From a bacterium (GTDB lineage Bacteria; Campylobacterota; Campylobacteria; Campylobacterales; Sulfurimonadaceae), in NCBI GenBank assembly GCA_018824305.1, contig JAHJGM010000009.1, forward strand, positions 62,001 to 126,000: a stretch of 64,000 nucleotides of DNA, given 5' to 3'. Below the pieces are notes generated by a model. The model was given only the letters and a program-made list of their open reading frames with translations, did no database searches and was not told the origin of the DNA. Numbering within the stretch: the first letter of the stretch is position 1; every line of letters begins with the position of its first letter. Below are positions 9,287 to 19,510 of the stretch, one piece after another. The position numbers and the translations under genes are program-made.

Positions 9287-11043
9287 CTCCCTACAGCATT
9301 CTTATTGTATCGCCTTTGGTTTTTGCATTGGTCGTATTAGTGGGCAATGCTGTTGTTAGAAATATATTTACTATCATCTTTGTTATCGGTTTAAGTGCTT
9401 TGAGTCTTGGCAATATTGCACTTTTTAGCATATCGTCTGAACTCCATCTGTCACATTTATTTCATAATCTATTTATTTTACTTGATATTATTGTTCTTTT
9501 CTACTTTCTTTGGCGGGGTGTTGTCTCTAAACACTCTTTAGTGATCATATTGGCACTGCTGCAGATCGTTCTTTACGGTGTAGTCATTACGTTGTCCCCT
9601 AAACTTATTTCAAGTGATATTTTAGTCGATCAAATATCTTCGATCATGTATCTTGTCATAAATATGGTCGGCGGTATCATCATCGTGTATGCACTCAAAT
9701 ATATAGAGAGCGAAGAGTTCTCAAGGCTAAAGAAAAACGGTTTTATTGCGATGCTTTTTTTCTTTTTGGCTGTGATGAACTTTATCGTTTCTACCAATAA
9801 TATAGAGATATTTTTCCTGCTTTTTGAACTTACGACGCTCTGTTCTTATATTCTTATCGGCTACAGAAACGATGAGGTCTCGGTAAAAAATGCATTGAAA
9901 GCTCTTTGGATGAATCAGATAGGCGGGGTGGCTATTTTGGTAGCTTTACTCGTTTCTATACTGCAATATGACACAGTATACTTTAATATCCTAATACGTA
10001 TTATAGATGTAAACTACCTGTTACCTATAGTTTTCTTGGCGATTGCGGCATTTGTCAAGGGAGCGAGTATTCCCTTTGACAAATGGCTTATCGGAGCCAT
10101 GGTGGCACCTACACCCGTGAGTGCGATCTTGCATAGTGCGACGATGGTAAAGATCGCTCCATACCTTATGTTAAAACTGGCACCGGCTATGAGCGGATTT
10201 GTCTCTATCACAGTGACTTTAATCGGTACCTTTGTATTTTTTGCGGCAACGCTTATCGCTTTAAGCAAGGATTATTTTAAAGAGATACTCGGTTATTCCA
10301 CTATCGCACTGCTTGCTTTGATGATGAGTCTGGCAGCCATAGGAACTCCTGAGGCCATAACGGCATGTATACTCCTTATCATGTTCCATGCCGTCTCAAA
10401 AGCATTGCTGTTTTTGCAAGCGGGTATACTGGAAAAAAACTTTCATCTAAAATATGTCAATGACATTAACGGCTTAGTAAACCACTCAAAGCTCGTAGTG
10501 TTTTTCATAATCGTGGGTTTTGCTTCTTTGACGCTTCCTCCATTTGGCGTGTTTATCGGCAAGTTTATGGCGATCGAGTCTATTTCAAAAGAATTGCTAA
10601 TGCATCCCCTTTATGTTTTCGCACTTATCTTTTTGGCACTTGGCAGTGTCGTTATGACACTGCTTTATTTTAAAGTCGTGGCAAAACTGTTTGCAAAAGA
10701 CGTTGATCTGAAACTTCCGCATGTAGAGATATCAAAGTTTTATACCATCCCCTCATTTTTACTTTTGATATTGCTTTTCATAGGGATAGCCATAAGTTTT
10801 GAAAGAGAGTTCTTAAGCTCGGCGCAGATCATCGTGCCTTTGGTCTTGATACTTTTGATCCCGATCTTGTTCTCGACACTGCTGTTTAAAAATGCCCACA
10901 GGGTAAAAGAGTATAACTGTGGTGAAAAAGATGGACTGAAACTGGGGATGTATTACTTCTATCTGACTGAGCGTACTACAAAGAGCATTAGTGCTGTGAG
11001 TATCATCGGGCTGTTGATACTCATCATAGGAGTATTGTTATGA
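9283..11043 (+). CDS. echA: Ech-type hydrogenase subunit A (NuoL/HyfB-like antiporter-type)
   Basis: Proton_antipo_M-like: KGASIPFDKWLIGAMVAPTPVSAILHSATMVKIAPYL. Confidence 0.82.
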   Translation: MTPYSILIVSPLVFALVVLVGNAVVRNIFTIIFVIGLSALSLGNIALFSISSELHLSHLFHNLFILLDIIVLFYFLWRGVVSKHSLVIILALLQIVLYGVVITLSPKLISSDILVDQISSIMYLVINMVGGIIIVYALKYIESEEFSRLKKNGFIAMLFFFLAVMNFIVSTNNIEIFFLLFELTTLCSYILIGYRNDEVSVKNALKALWMNQIGGVAILVALLVSILQYDTVYFNILIRIIDVNYLLPIVFLAIAAFVKGASIPFDKWLIGAMVAPTPVSAILHSATMVKIAPYLMLKLAPAMSGFVSITVTLIGTFVFFAATLIALSKDYFKEILGYSTIALLALMMSLAAIGTPEAITACILLIMFHAVSKALLFLQAGILEKNFHLKYVNDINGLVNHSKLVVFFIIVGFASLTLPPFGVFIGKFMAIESISKELLMHPLYVFALIFLALGSVVMTLLYFKVVAKLFAKDVDLKLPHVEISKFYTIPSFLLLILLFIGIAISFEREFLSSAQIIVPLVLILLIPILFSTLLFKNAHRVKEYNCGEKDGLKLGMYYFYLTERTTKSISAVSIIGLLILIIGVLL

Positions 11044-11864
11044 TAGAGATACTTTTGATACTTTTTGCTCCTATATTGGGCGGTCTTGTCTACGGATTTG
11101 AGAGAGTGGTAAGGGCACGTATGCAAAACAGACAAGGGCCTCCTCTTTTACAGCCCTTTTATGACATGTATAAACTTATAGATAAGCAGAGCTTCATCGT
11201 CAACCCGTATCATTCTATTTTGGGTGTGATGCATTTTTTGACTTTGTGGGCGGTCGTGGCGTTTGTTATCCTCGGAGGCAATCTCCTTTATATCGTATTC
11301 TTACATCTGCTCTCAGTCATCTTTATCATTCTTGCCGGTTTTAGCGTGAACTCTATCTATTCTCACATCGGTTCAAACAGAGAACTTTTGGCGACTCTTG
11401 CTTACGAGCCTGTTTTAGTGATGCTCTCAGTCGGCTTTTTTATGCTTAACGGCAGTTTTGATATATCTGTTATCAGAGAACATACATCATCTATCTTTCC
11501 GCTTTTCTTGCTCTTTTTGGCTTTTTTACTCGTGATACCGATCAAGCTGAAAAAGTCTCCTTTTGACGCTTCTGAAGCACATCAAGAGATAGTCGGCGGT
11601 GTCGAGATCGAGTTTAGCGGAGTGTTCTTCGAGTTCATATATATGGCAAAATGGCTTGAGTATGTCTTTATCTATCTTCTGCTTTTGTTGTTTGCGGGCA
11701 ACAATATAATCCTCGGAGCAGGTTTGGCAGTCGCTGTTTTCTTTTTGGTAAATCTGGTGGACAACTCCACTGCAAGGGTCAAGATGGTGCATCTTGTTAA
11801 GATAGTATTAGGTATCGGCGTGACGCTTGGTATGTTAAATCTTTTAGGACTCGGTTATGTTTGA
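11040..11864 (+). CDS. echB: Ech-type hydrogenase subunit B (NuoH/HyfC-like)
   Basis: KKSPFDASEAHQEIVGGVEIEFSG. Confidence 0.85.
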   Translation: MIEILLILFAPILGGLVYGFERVVRARMQNRQGPPLLQPFYDMYKLIDKQSFIVNPYHSILGVMHFLTLWAVVAFVILGGNLLYIVFLHLLSVIFIILAGFSVNSIYSHIGSNRELLATLAYEPVLVMLSVGFFMLNGSFDISVIREHTSSIFPLFLLFLAFLLVIPIKLKKSPFDASEAHQEIVGGVEIEFSGVFFEFIYMAKWLEYVFIYLLLLLFAGNNIILGAGLAVAVFFLVNLVDNSTARVKMVHLVKIVLGIGVTLGMLNLLGLGYV

Positions 11865-12390
11865 TCTTAAAAAATACAGAAAAAAATCTCCCTGGATACT
11901 CCACTATAATGCAGGCAGCTGTAACGGATGCGATATCGAGATACTCGCCTGTCTTTCTCCAAAGTATGACTTGGAGAGATTTGGTGTTATCAATACGGGA
12001 AATCCAAAGCAGTCGGATATCTTTTTGGTGACAGGTCCCGTTACATTTCGGACAAGAGAGAGACTTGTAGAACTCTACACTCAGATGCCGGAACCAAAAG
12101 TGGTCATAGCCGTAGGAAGCTGTGCATGTACGGGATGTGTGTTTAGAGATATGTACAACGTGGAAGTCGGGATCGACAGATATATTCCTGTGGATGTCTA
12201 TGTACCGGGATGCGCGTCATCTCCGGAACTCATCATCGACGGAGTGGTAAAAGGGTTGGAGATACTGGAACAAAAAACCAAAGAGATGGAAAAACCGTTC
12301 AAGCTGTTTAAAGAGGCGACGACCGATGACGGCATCGTAAACAGACGCCACAGCGCACTGAAAGTAGGGGAAGACGATGCAAAAGATTGA
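11857..12390 (+). CDS. echC: Ech-type hydrogenase small subunit (NuoB/HycG-like)
   Basis: NAGSCNGCDIEILACLSP...AVGSCACTGC...VPGCASSPE. Confidence 0.9.
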   Translation: MFDLKKYRKKSPWILHYNAGSCNGCDIEILACLSPKYDLERFGVINTGNPKQSDIFLVTGPVTFRTRERLVELYTQMPEPKVVIAVGSCACTGCVFRDMYNVEVGIDRYIPVDVYVPGCASSPELIIDGVVKGLEILEQKTKEMEKPFKLFKEATTDDGIVNRRHSALKVGEDDAKD

Positions 12391-12724
12391 GGTCTCATTA
12401 GAGAACGTACGAGACGAAATAAAAAAGTTTTATGATTACAAGCAGTGGCATTTTCTTACTCTTAACGGCTTGGCACTTGCAGATGAAAAAATGGAAGTCC
12501 AGTGGATATTTTCCAAGTATGAGGCGATGGATGAGATAGTTATCTACTATGCCGTTATAGATTACAACGAGATCATCCCCTCGGTCGTAGATATGATACC
12601 CTCAGCGATCATCTCGCAGCGTGAACTGGTAGATATGTTCGGTGTGCAGGTCGAGGGCAGCGAAAAAGGCTTGTATCTTGATGAGGATTCCCAAATGTCT
12701 CCTTTAAAAGGATGTTCGATATGA
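12377..12724 (+). CDS. echD: Ech-type hydrogenase subunit D (NuoC-like)
   Basis: Position in operon and NuoC-like SAIISQRELVDMFGVQVEG. Confidence 0.75.
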   Translation: MQKIEVSLENVRDEIKKFYDYKQWHFLTLNGLALADEKMEVQWIFSKYEAMDEIVIYYAVIDYNEIIPSVVDMIPSAIISQRELVDMFGVQVEGSEKGLYLDEDSQMSPLKGCSI

Positions 12725-13806
12725 AAAAGACGATAAATATCCCTTTAGGCTCGCAGCATATCTCCCTTTTAGAACCCGTGCGTTTCAAGTTCGAATGTGA
12801 GAACGAGAAGATCATCGGTGTCGATGCTGATGTGGGATTTGTGCACAGGGGAGTCGAAAAGGCGTGTACGACAAGTTTTAAGTTTGATGCTATCGGTTAT
12901 GTGGTCGCCAGAGTCTGCGGACTTTGCGCCATCACCCATTCACTTACCTATACTGCTGCGGTAGAAAAGCTTTTGGGAGCCCAGATCACATCCAAGGCAA
13001 AGTATCTAAGGATACTGCTCTTGGAACTCGACCGCATCCACTCTCACATGCTTTGTCTCTCCCACACCTGTGAAAATGCGGGTTTTGAGGCGATGTTTAT
13101 GCGAATCATGGGCGACAGAGAACACATTATGGAGATACAAGAACTCATCACCGGCAACAGGGTGCAGTTTGACTATATAAGCATCGGCGGGGTCAATAGA
13201 GATTTAGCCCCAGAGTCGGTACAAAAGATAAAAGAGAACCTTTATATCGTCAAACAAAAAGTACAGGGGTATATGGACGAGTTTACGAATAACTGGAGCC
13301 TCTCTTTAAAGTTCAAAGGCATAGGAATGTTGAGTCTTGACGATGCTTACATGTACAACGCCATAGGCCCGCTTGCCCGTGCTTCTGGACTGAGAATCGA
13401 TGTGCGAAACGAGATAGACTACCTTCCATATCATGAGGTCGGTTATAAGATGCAGACACATACGGATGGCGATATCAATGCAAGAAATCTGGTCAGACTC
13501 GCCGAGTTGGTAAACTCCATCGAGATGTGTGAGAACATTTTAAACGGACTGCCTGAAGGTGACATATTTACAAAGATAAAAGGCAAACCGCAAGGTGAGG
13601 CATTGATGCGTTTTGAGGCTCCGCGAGGGGAGTTGATGTACTATATAAAAGGCAACGGAAGTGCGATGCTTGAACGCGTTCGCATAAAAACACCGACATT
13701 TTCATGTATCCCGGCGTTTTCTCATATATTTTTAGGCGGGGATTATGCGGATGCTCCTGCAGTGCTGGCATCTTTTGATCCATGTATGTCGTGTACGGCT
13801 AAATAG
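12712..13806 (+). CDS. echE: Ech-type hydrogenase large subunit (NuoD/HycE-like), no C-terminal extension
   Basis: FVHRGVEK, RVCGLCAITHS, DRIHSHML; ends FDPCMSCTAK*. Confidence 0.9.
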   Translation: MFDMKKTINIPLGSQHISLLEPVRFKFECENEKIIGVDADVGFVHRGVEKACTTSFKFDAIGYVVARVCGLCAITHSLTYTAAVEKLLGAQITSKAKYLRILLLELDRIHSHMLCLSHTCENAGFEAMFMRIMGDREHIMEIQELITGNRVQFDYISIGGVNRDLAPESVQKIKENLYIVKQKVQGYMDEFTNNWSLSLKFKGIGMLSLDDAYMYNAIGPLARASGLRIDVRNEIDYLPYHEVGYKMQTHTDGDINARNLVRLAELVNSIEMCENILNGLPEGDIFTKIKGKPQGEALMRFEAPRGELMYYIKGNGSAMLERVRIKTPTFSCIPAFSHIFLGGDYADAPAVLASFDPCMSCTAK

Positions 13807-13815
13807 AGGTCAATT

Positions 13816-14217
13816 ATGTTTACATCATTCATAAAAGCATTGGCCAATCTTTTTAAAAAGCCGCAGACCATAGACTATCCCGTTACTCCAATAGCAAAAG
13901 ATAAAGAGTATAGAGGACTCATAGAGTACGGCGAGGAGTCATGTATCTATTGTCTCAAGTGTGAACATGCCTGTCCTCCTGGAGCTATTTTGTTTGTTCC
14001 TGTAGAAAATCCATCGACAAATGAAAAAAATAAAAAAGGGCTTGCATATAACTACAATCCCTATCTTTGTATCTACTGCGGAGAGTGCGTCAGAGCCTGC
14101 CCGAAACCTGAAGAAGCTCTTTGGCAAAGCAACAAAAAACCGGATGTCGCAGTGAAGAGTGATAATGTAAACTCAGGCTGGTTTGAACTTGAAAAACAGC
14201 ATAAAGAGCAATTGTAA
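13816..14217 (+). CDS. echF: Ech-type hydrogenase ferredoxin-like subunit F (2x[4Fe-4S])
   Basis: CIYCLKCEHACPPGAI and CIYCGECVRACP. Confidence 0.87.
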   Translation: MFTSFIKALANLFKKPQTIDYPVTPIAKDKEYRGLIEYGEESCIYCLKCEHACPPGAILFVPVENPSTNEKNKKGLAYNYNPYLCIYCGECVRACPKPEEALWQSNKKPDVAVKSDNVNSGWFELEKQHKEQL

Positions 14218-14222
14218 TTAAA

Positions 14223-14245
14223 ATATTACAATTCAAGTGTAATAT
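14223..14245. repeat. Inverted repeat ATATTACA-N7-TGTAATAT between echF and eno
   Basis: 8-bp perfect arms, directly upstream of eno. Confidence 0.45.
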
Positions 14246-14268
14246 GGGGACAAAGAAAAGGAGAGGTT

Positions 14269-15546
14269 ATGCAACACAACATCAAGAATATCAATGCTAT
14301 GGAGATACTAGATAGCAGAGGCAATCCGACGCTCAGAGTATTTGTCGAGTTAAACAGCGGTACTGTTTCGTCCGCTTCCGTACCTAGCGGAGCGAGTACG
14401 GGTGAGCATGAAGCTATTGAGCTTAGAGACGGCGATAAAAAGAGATACCATGGCAATGGCGTCTTAAAAGCGGTTCAAAACGTCAATGAGATAATCGCAC
14501 CCGATCTAGTAGGTATGAAAGTCTTTGATCAAAGCATAATCGATTATAAGATGATAGAACTAGACGGTACTGCAAATAAGGCAAATCTTGGTGCAAATGC
14601 AATCTTGGGCGTGTCAATGGCTGTTGCAAAAGCAGCTTCAATGCATAGCAAGACATCCCTATACAAATATTTAGGCGGAAGTAATGCCAGAAGAATTCCC
14701 GTACCGTGTATGAATATTTTAAACGGCGGAGCACATTCCGATAACAGTGTGGATTTTCAGGAGTTTATGGTGGTACCCCATGGCGCACCCACATTTAAAG
14801 AGGGTCTTAGATATGCAGCCGAGACATTTCATGAATTAAAAGCGATCCTAAAAGCAAAAAACAAAGCTACAAGTGTTGGAGACGAGGGTGGTTTTGCACC
14901 TGATCTTGATTCAAACGAAGAAGCGATAGAGTTGATACTAAAAGCGATAGAAAATGCGGGCTATAAGCCAGGGATAGATATTTCACTTGCCATAGACAGT
15001 GCTGCGAGTTCATTTTTGGCAAAAGGAAGTAACAACAGTTATGACTTAAAATGGTCAAAAGGCGGGTTGAAATCCAGTGATGAGATCATCGAGATGGCAA
15101 AAGCATGGGTAAAAAAATATCCTATTATCTTATGGGAAGACCCGCTGGGTGAAAATGATTGGGACGGATTTGCCAAATTTACAAAAGAGCTGGGTGGTAA
15201 GATCGAGGTAGTTGGAGACGATCTGTTTGTAACAAATACAAAATATATCAAAAAAGGTATAGAGAACAATAGTGCCAATGCATCTTTGATAAAACTCAAC
15301 CAAATAGGGACGGTAACAGAGACCATTGAAGCGATCAAGATGTGTCAAGAAGCGAATTGGAGAGCATTTGTCTCTCACAGATCAGGAGAAACAGGCGATA
15401 CATTCTTGGCAGATTTTGCCGTAGCAATGGGAACCGGGCATCTCAAAGCAGGTTCAAGCAGCAGAGGCGAAAGAATAGAAAAATACAATAGATTGCTTGA
15501 GATTGAAAGAGAGCTTGGAGAAACTGCACAATATTACTGGCAATAA
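14269..15546 (+). CDS. eno: Enolase
   Basis: EILDSRGNPTLRV, SGASTGEHEAIELRDGD, SHRSGETGDTFLADFAVA. Confidence 0.97.
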   Translation: MQHNIKNINAMEILDSRGNPTLRVFVELNSGTVSSASVPSGASTGEHEAIELRDGDKKRYHGNGVLKAVQNVNEIIAPDLVGMKVFDQSIIDYKMIELDGTANKANLGANAILGVSMAVAKAASMHSKTSLYKYLGGSNARRIPVPCMNILNGGAHSDNSVDFQEFMVVPHGAPTFKEGLRYAAETFHELKAILKAKNKATSVGDEGGFAPDLDSNEEAIELILKAIENAGYKPGIDISLAIDSAASSFLAKGSNNSYDLKWSKGGLKSSDEIIEMAKAWVKKYPIILWEDPLGENDWDGFAKFTKELGGKIEVVGDDLFVTNTKYIKKGIENNSANASLIKLNQIGTVTETIEAIKMCQEANWRAFVSHRSGETGDTFLADFAVAMGTGHLKAGSSSRGERIEKYNRLLEIERELGETAQYYWQ

Positions 15547-15596
15547 CCATTAATACTCTATAAGGAAAAAATCCTTATAGAAAGTAAGTTCTCATA

Positions 15597-17054
15597 TCAG
15601 CATTTATTTGCTGCTATGGTTGTAAAAAACTCCATCTCCTGTTTTCTTAAGAGTCTGATCATATTAATGGAGCCGCTGACTCCGGTCGGGTCTCCTGCTG
15701 TTAAAATATAGCTTTTTTTTAAGTCAAGTACCCCATCTTTTAATCCTCTGATGATCACGTCTCGAAGTGTCTGCCCAAGTGAGTTTTTTTGAACAGAAAA
15801 AACAGGGACGACACCCCAAGAAAGTGTAAGCTGCTGTCTAACTCTATCATCATGAGTGATCCCGTAGATCGGCTTGTCTGGATGGTATTTTGCCAATTTT
15901 CTGGCTGAACTGCCGGAACTTGTCAAGGAAAGAATTCCCGTGACGTTTAAGTCACGGCTGAGTCGTACGGCTGACTCATCTATGGCATTTGTTACATCAT
16001 CGTTGTACGTATAGTCAAATTGGTAGTAGGGGTACTCTTTTTCCGTTTCGACGATGGTCTCAAACATTGTTTGCACTGCAAGGACAGGATACTCGCCTAC
16101 AGCACTCTCTTCGGAAAGCATCACGGCATCCGTACCGTCTAATACCGCGTTTGCAATATCGCTGATCTCAGCACGTGTGGCACGCTGTGAATATGTCATG
16201 GAAAGAAGCATCTGTGTAGCGGTAATAACGGGTTTTGAAGCTGCATTGGCTTTTCGTATGAGCATCTTTTGGATGTTGGGGACTTCGTAATAGGGGACTT
16301 CTATCCCCAGATCTCCGCGGGCGACCATGATGCCATCTGAGACTTCAAGTATAGCATCGATATTTTCGACAGCATCAAATTTTTCTATCTTTGCGATGAG
16401 CATCTGTTTGCCGCCAAGCTCGTTTATGATCCCCCTTGCTTTGAGCATGTCATTCTCATTTTGGACAAAAGAGATCGCCATGAAATCTACGCCGTTTTTG
16501 ACACCCCACTGCATATCTTTCATATCTTTTTTTGTCAACACATCGACACCGAGTCTGGTAGAAGGGAAATTCACCCCTTTCTTGGATGAGAGCATACCTT
16601 GGTTTTCAACTAAAACGGTGACCGATTCATCGGTGCAGGAGATCACTTTTGTGCGGATGATCCCGTCATACAAGTAGATATAGTCATCATTTTTTAATTG
16701 GGAAAGGATTTGCGGGTAGTTGATGCTGACTTCATACTTGTCAACAGCTGTTTTTTTACCGATGATATGTTTTTTGTGAAATATGATAGTGTCGTTTTCC
16801 TCTAGGTTAAAACTCTCTTCAAGTTCGCCTATACGGATCTTAGGACCGCTTATATCTTGTAAGACACCCACAACTAGCCCCGTTTGTCTGGATGCTTCTC
16901 TTACATGTGACAAAACTTTCTCATGGTACTCGTACGTCCCGTGGCTGAAGTTCAGTCTAAAGACGTTTACCCCCGCGCGCATCAGCTCTATTATCTTTTC
17001 AAGAGTTTCAGACGCGGGACCGAGTGTCGCTAAGATCTTGGTTCTTTTTTTCAT
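15597..17054 (-). CDS. pyk: Pyruvate kinase
   Basis: RTKILATLGPAS, MVARGDLGIEVP, PVITATQMLLSM. Confidence 0.96.
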   Translation of the reverse strand: MKKRTKILATLGPASETLEKIIELMRAGVNVFRLNFSHGTYEYHEKVLSHVREASRQTGLVVGVLQDISGPKIRIGELEESFNLEENDTIIFHKKHIIGKKTAVDKYEVSINYPQILSQLKNDDYIYLYDGIIRTKVISCTDESVTVLVENQGMLSSKKGVNFPSTRLGVDVLTKKDMKDMQWGVKNGVDFMAISFVQNENDMLKARGIINELGGKQMLIAKIEKFDAVENIDAILEVSDGIMVARGDLGIEVPYYEVPNIQKMLIRKANAASKPVITATQMLLSMTYSQRATRAEISDIANAVLDGTDAVMLSEESAVGEYPVLAVQTMFETIVETEKEYPYYQFDYTYNDDVTNAIDESAVRLSRDLNVTGILSLTSSGSSARKLAKYHPDKPIYGITHDDRVRQQLTLSWGVVPVFSVQKNSLGQTLRDVIIRGLKDGVLDLKKSYILTAGDPTGVSGSINMIRLLRKQEMEFFTTIAANKC

Positions 17055-17076
17055 AGAATCTTCCTAGCTGTAGATT

Positions 17077-18288
17077 TTATTCTTTTCTGTCCAGATTTTT
17101 AAATCCCGGTAAGATCTTGCCCTCAAGCAGTTCCAAACTGGCACCGCCTCCGGTCGATATAAAACTAAAGTTTTCAGACTCGCCGCATCTATCTACCGCA
17201 TCGGCAGTGTCTCCGCCGCCCACGATAGTATATGCGTAGCTGTCTGCGATGGCGGTCGCAAGCTTGAATGTGCCTTTTGAAAACTTGTCGGATTCATAGA
17301 TTCCCATCGGACCGTTCCAGATGATGGTATTTGATAGACCGACTACCTCACTAAAGAGTTTGACCGTAGCAGGACCTATATCCACTGCCATAAAGGTATC
17401 CATTACATCTTGTGCAGGGACGACTTTGATATCTATTGGCTGTTCTATAGAATCGGTTACGACCAGATCTACAGGCAGATAGACTTTGACGCCGCTGTTT
17501 TTTGCCTCATTGAGCACTTGTATCGCTGTGTCGACATAATCGGCCTCATAAAGAGAGCTTTTCATATCATATCCAAGAGCTTTTAAAAAGGTGTTGCTCA
17601 TAGCGCCGCCGATTATCAGCTTGTCGATCTTTTTGAGCACCGATTCTAGCAGGGTGATCTTAGTCGATATCTTGGCACCGCCGACAACAAGTGTGATAGG
17701 GTGCACAGGTACTTCAAGCGCTTTTGAAAATGCTTCTATCTCGCGCATCATCAAAAATCCCGCAACTTTGGTATCTACAAACTCCGTGATTCCGAATGTG
17801 GAGGAATCTTCTCTGTGTGAGGTTCCAAAGGCATCGTTTACGTAAATATCACAGATAGAAGCCAGTTTCTTTGAAAACTCTCTGTCATTTTTTTGTTCGC
17901 CCGGATGAAAGCGGATATTTTCAAGTAAAAATACACGTTCGAGTGAGCAGGTCGCTATCTCGTCTTTTGATTTTTCAAAATCATCGATAAACTCGACGTT
18001 TTTATTTAAAAGTCTTTCCAGTCTTTTCTTTACATGTACGAGAGAGTATTTCTCATCATAAGCACCTTTTGGTCTTCCAAAATGGGTGACCAGCGTAATG
18101 GAACAGGCATTATGATCGATACAGTAGTTGATAGTCGGAAGAGCTGCGCGGATCCTTCTGTCATCGGTGATGTTGTTATGGGAATCTACGGGGACATTAA
18201 AGTCCACGCGTATCAACACTCTCTTACCGCTTATGTCTACATCTTTTAAGCTTTTGACACCGCTCATATATTTGATATTGGATATCAT
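17077..18288 (-). CDS. pgk: Phosphoglycerate kinase (start may be the internal Met of MSGVKSLKDV)
   Basis: KRVLIRVDFNVP, WNGPMGIYE, STGGGASLELLEGK. Confidence 0.96.
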   Translation of the reverse strand: MISNIKYMSGVKSLKDVDISGKRVLIRVDFNVPVDSHNNITDDRRIRAALPTINYCIDHNACSITLVTHFGRPKGAYDEKYSLVHVKKRLERLLNKNVEFIDDFEKSKDEIATCSLERVFLLENIRFHPGEQKNDREFSKKLASICDIYVNDAFGTSHREDSSTFGITEFVDTKVAGFLMMREIEAFSKALEVPVHPITLVVGGAKISTKITLLESVLKKIDKLIIGGAMSNTFLKALGYDMKSSLYEADYVDTAIQVLNEAKNSGVKVYLPVDLVVTDSIEQPIDIKVVPAQDVMDTFMAVDIGPATVKLFSEVVGLSNTIIWNGPMGIYESDKFSKGTFKLATAIADSYAYTIVGGGDTADAVDRCGESENFSFISTGGGASLELLEGKILPGFKNLDRKE

Positions 18289-18297
18289 GGCCTTGCC

Positions 18298-19293
18298 TTA
18301 TTTGTTGCCGACAAACACACACATGTCAACTAGACGACTGCTATATCCCCATTCATTGTCATACCACGCAAGTACTTTGACCGTTTTGCCATCAACGACA
18401 CTGGTCATATCAGGAATGTAAGTCGCACTGTAAGTGGAACCTATAAAGTCGGTAGATACTCTTTTGTCGTTATCTATCTCTATAAGCCCTGCAAAATCTA
18501 TTTTTGCCGCTTTTTCAAACGCTGCGTTTATCTCTTCGACGGTGACATCTTTTTTAAGGTTTACCGTAAGGTCCACGACTGAAACATCGGGAGTAGGGAC
18601 ACGCATCGCATAACCGTTTAGTTTTCCTTTGAGTGATGGCATTACTTTTCCGATGGCTTTTGCCGCACCCGTTGTTGTAGGGATCATATTGATCGCTGCC
18701 GCTCTTGCTCTGCGTACATCTGAGCTGTGTTTTACATCTAGAATATTTTGATCGTTTGTATAAGAGTGGATAGTCGTCATCAGACCGTTCTCTATACCAA
18801 ACGCATCATCAAGGACTCTACAGATAGGTGCTAGACAGTTTGTCGTACAGCTTGCGTTTGAGATGATAGCTTCGCCTTTGTAGTCTTTTGTATTGATGTT
18901 TAAGACATAAGTCGGCGTATCATCTTTTGCAGGAGCGCTCATTACAACCTTTTTGACACCGTCTTTAAGGTAAGCTTTTGCTTTTTCCGTAGTTAAAAAT
19001 ACGCCCGTACACTCGATGACGACCTCTGCACCAGCTTTGCCGAACTCTAGATCCTGCGGATTTCTTGTAGCAGACATCGCCACTTTTTTACCGTTTATCA
19101 TAATGGTTTTTTCATCAATGACTTTTGCGTCTATACCTGTATGGACACTGTCATATTTAAAAAGATATTCGAGCATTTTTGCTTCAGCAGTCGTATTGAT
19201 AGCAACCAACTCTATATCATCTCTTTTTGCTATTATCTTAGCCACGATCATCCCTATGCGTCCCGTTCCGTTAATTGCTACTTTTACTGCCAT
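18298..19293 (-). CDS. gap: Glyceraldehyde-3-phosphate dehydrogenase
   Basis: INGTGRIGM, NASCTTNCLAP, WYDNEWGYSSRLVD. Confidence 0.96.
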   Translation of the reverse strand: MAVKVAINGTGRIGMIVAKIIAKRDDIELVAINTTAEAKMLEYLFKYDSVHTGIDAKVIDEKTIMINGKKVAMSATRNPQDLEFGKAGAEVVIECTGVFLTTEKAKAYLKDGVKKVVMSAPAKDDTPTYVLNINTKDYKGEAIISNASCTTNCLAPICRVLDDAFGIENGLMTTIHSYTNDQNILDVKHSSDVRRARAAAINMIPTTTGAAKAIGKVMPSLKGKLNGYAMRVPTPDVSVVDLTVNLKKDVTVEEINAAFEKAAKIDFAGLIEIDNDKRVSTDFIGSTYSATYIPDMTSVVDGKTVKVLAWYDNEWGYSSRLVDMCVFVGNK

Positions 19294-19475
19294 GATATTT
19301 CCTTTTTTTATAGTCTAACACCATTTTGATTACAAAATGATGACAATGGTTTGATTTTACCATGTTTAGTCGGAAAAATATATAAAGAAATAAGATAAAT
19401 ACGGTAACACAGGCTTAAATGACAGCAGGACGTTCTCCTTATAATTGCAAATCTTTATATTTATTGATACAATAA

Positions 19476-19489
19476 TGAACTATTATTCA
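19476..19489. promoter_or_regulatory. Putative operator TGAACTATTATTCA upstream of tetR
   Basis: TGAAY-N4-ATTCA pattern shared with 22319, 26622 and 27527. Confidence 0.5.
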
Positions 19490-19510
19490 TATTAAAAAGG
19501 ATTTTATATT

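Noticed and set aside
16054-17067. Several plus-strand ORFs antisense to pyk
   Set aside because: Shadow ORFs of a clear pyruvate kinase; Ser/Thr/Phe-rich translations typical of antisense frames
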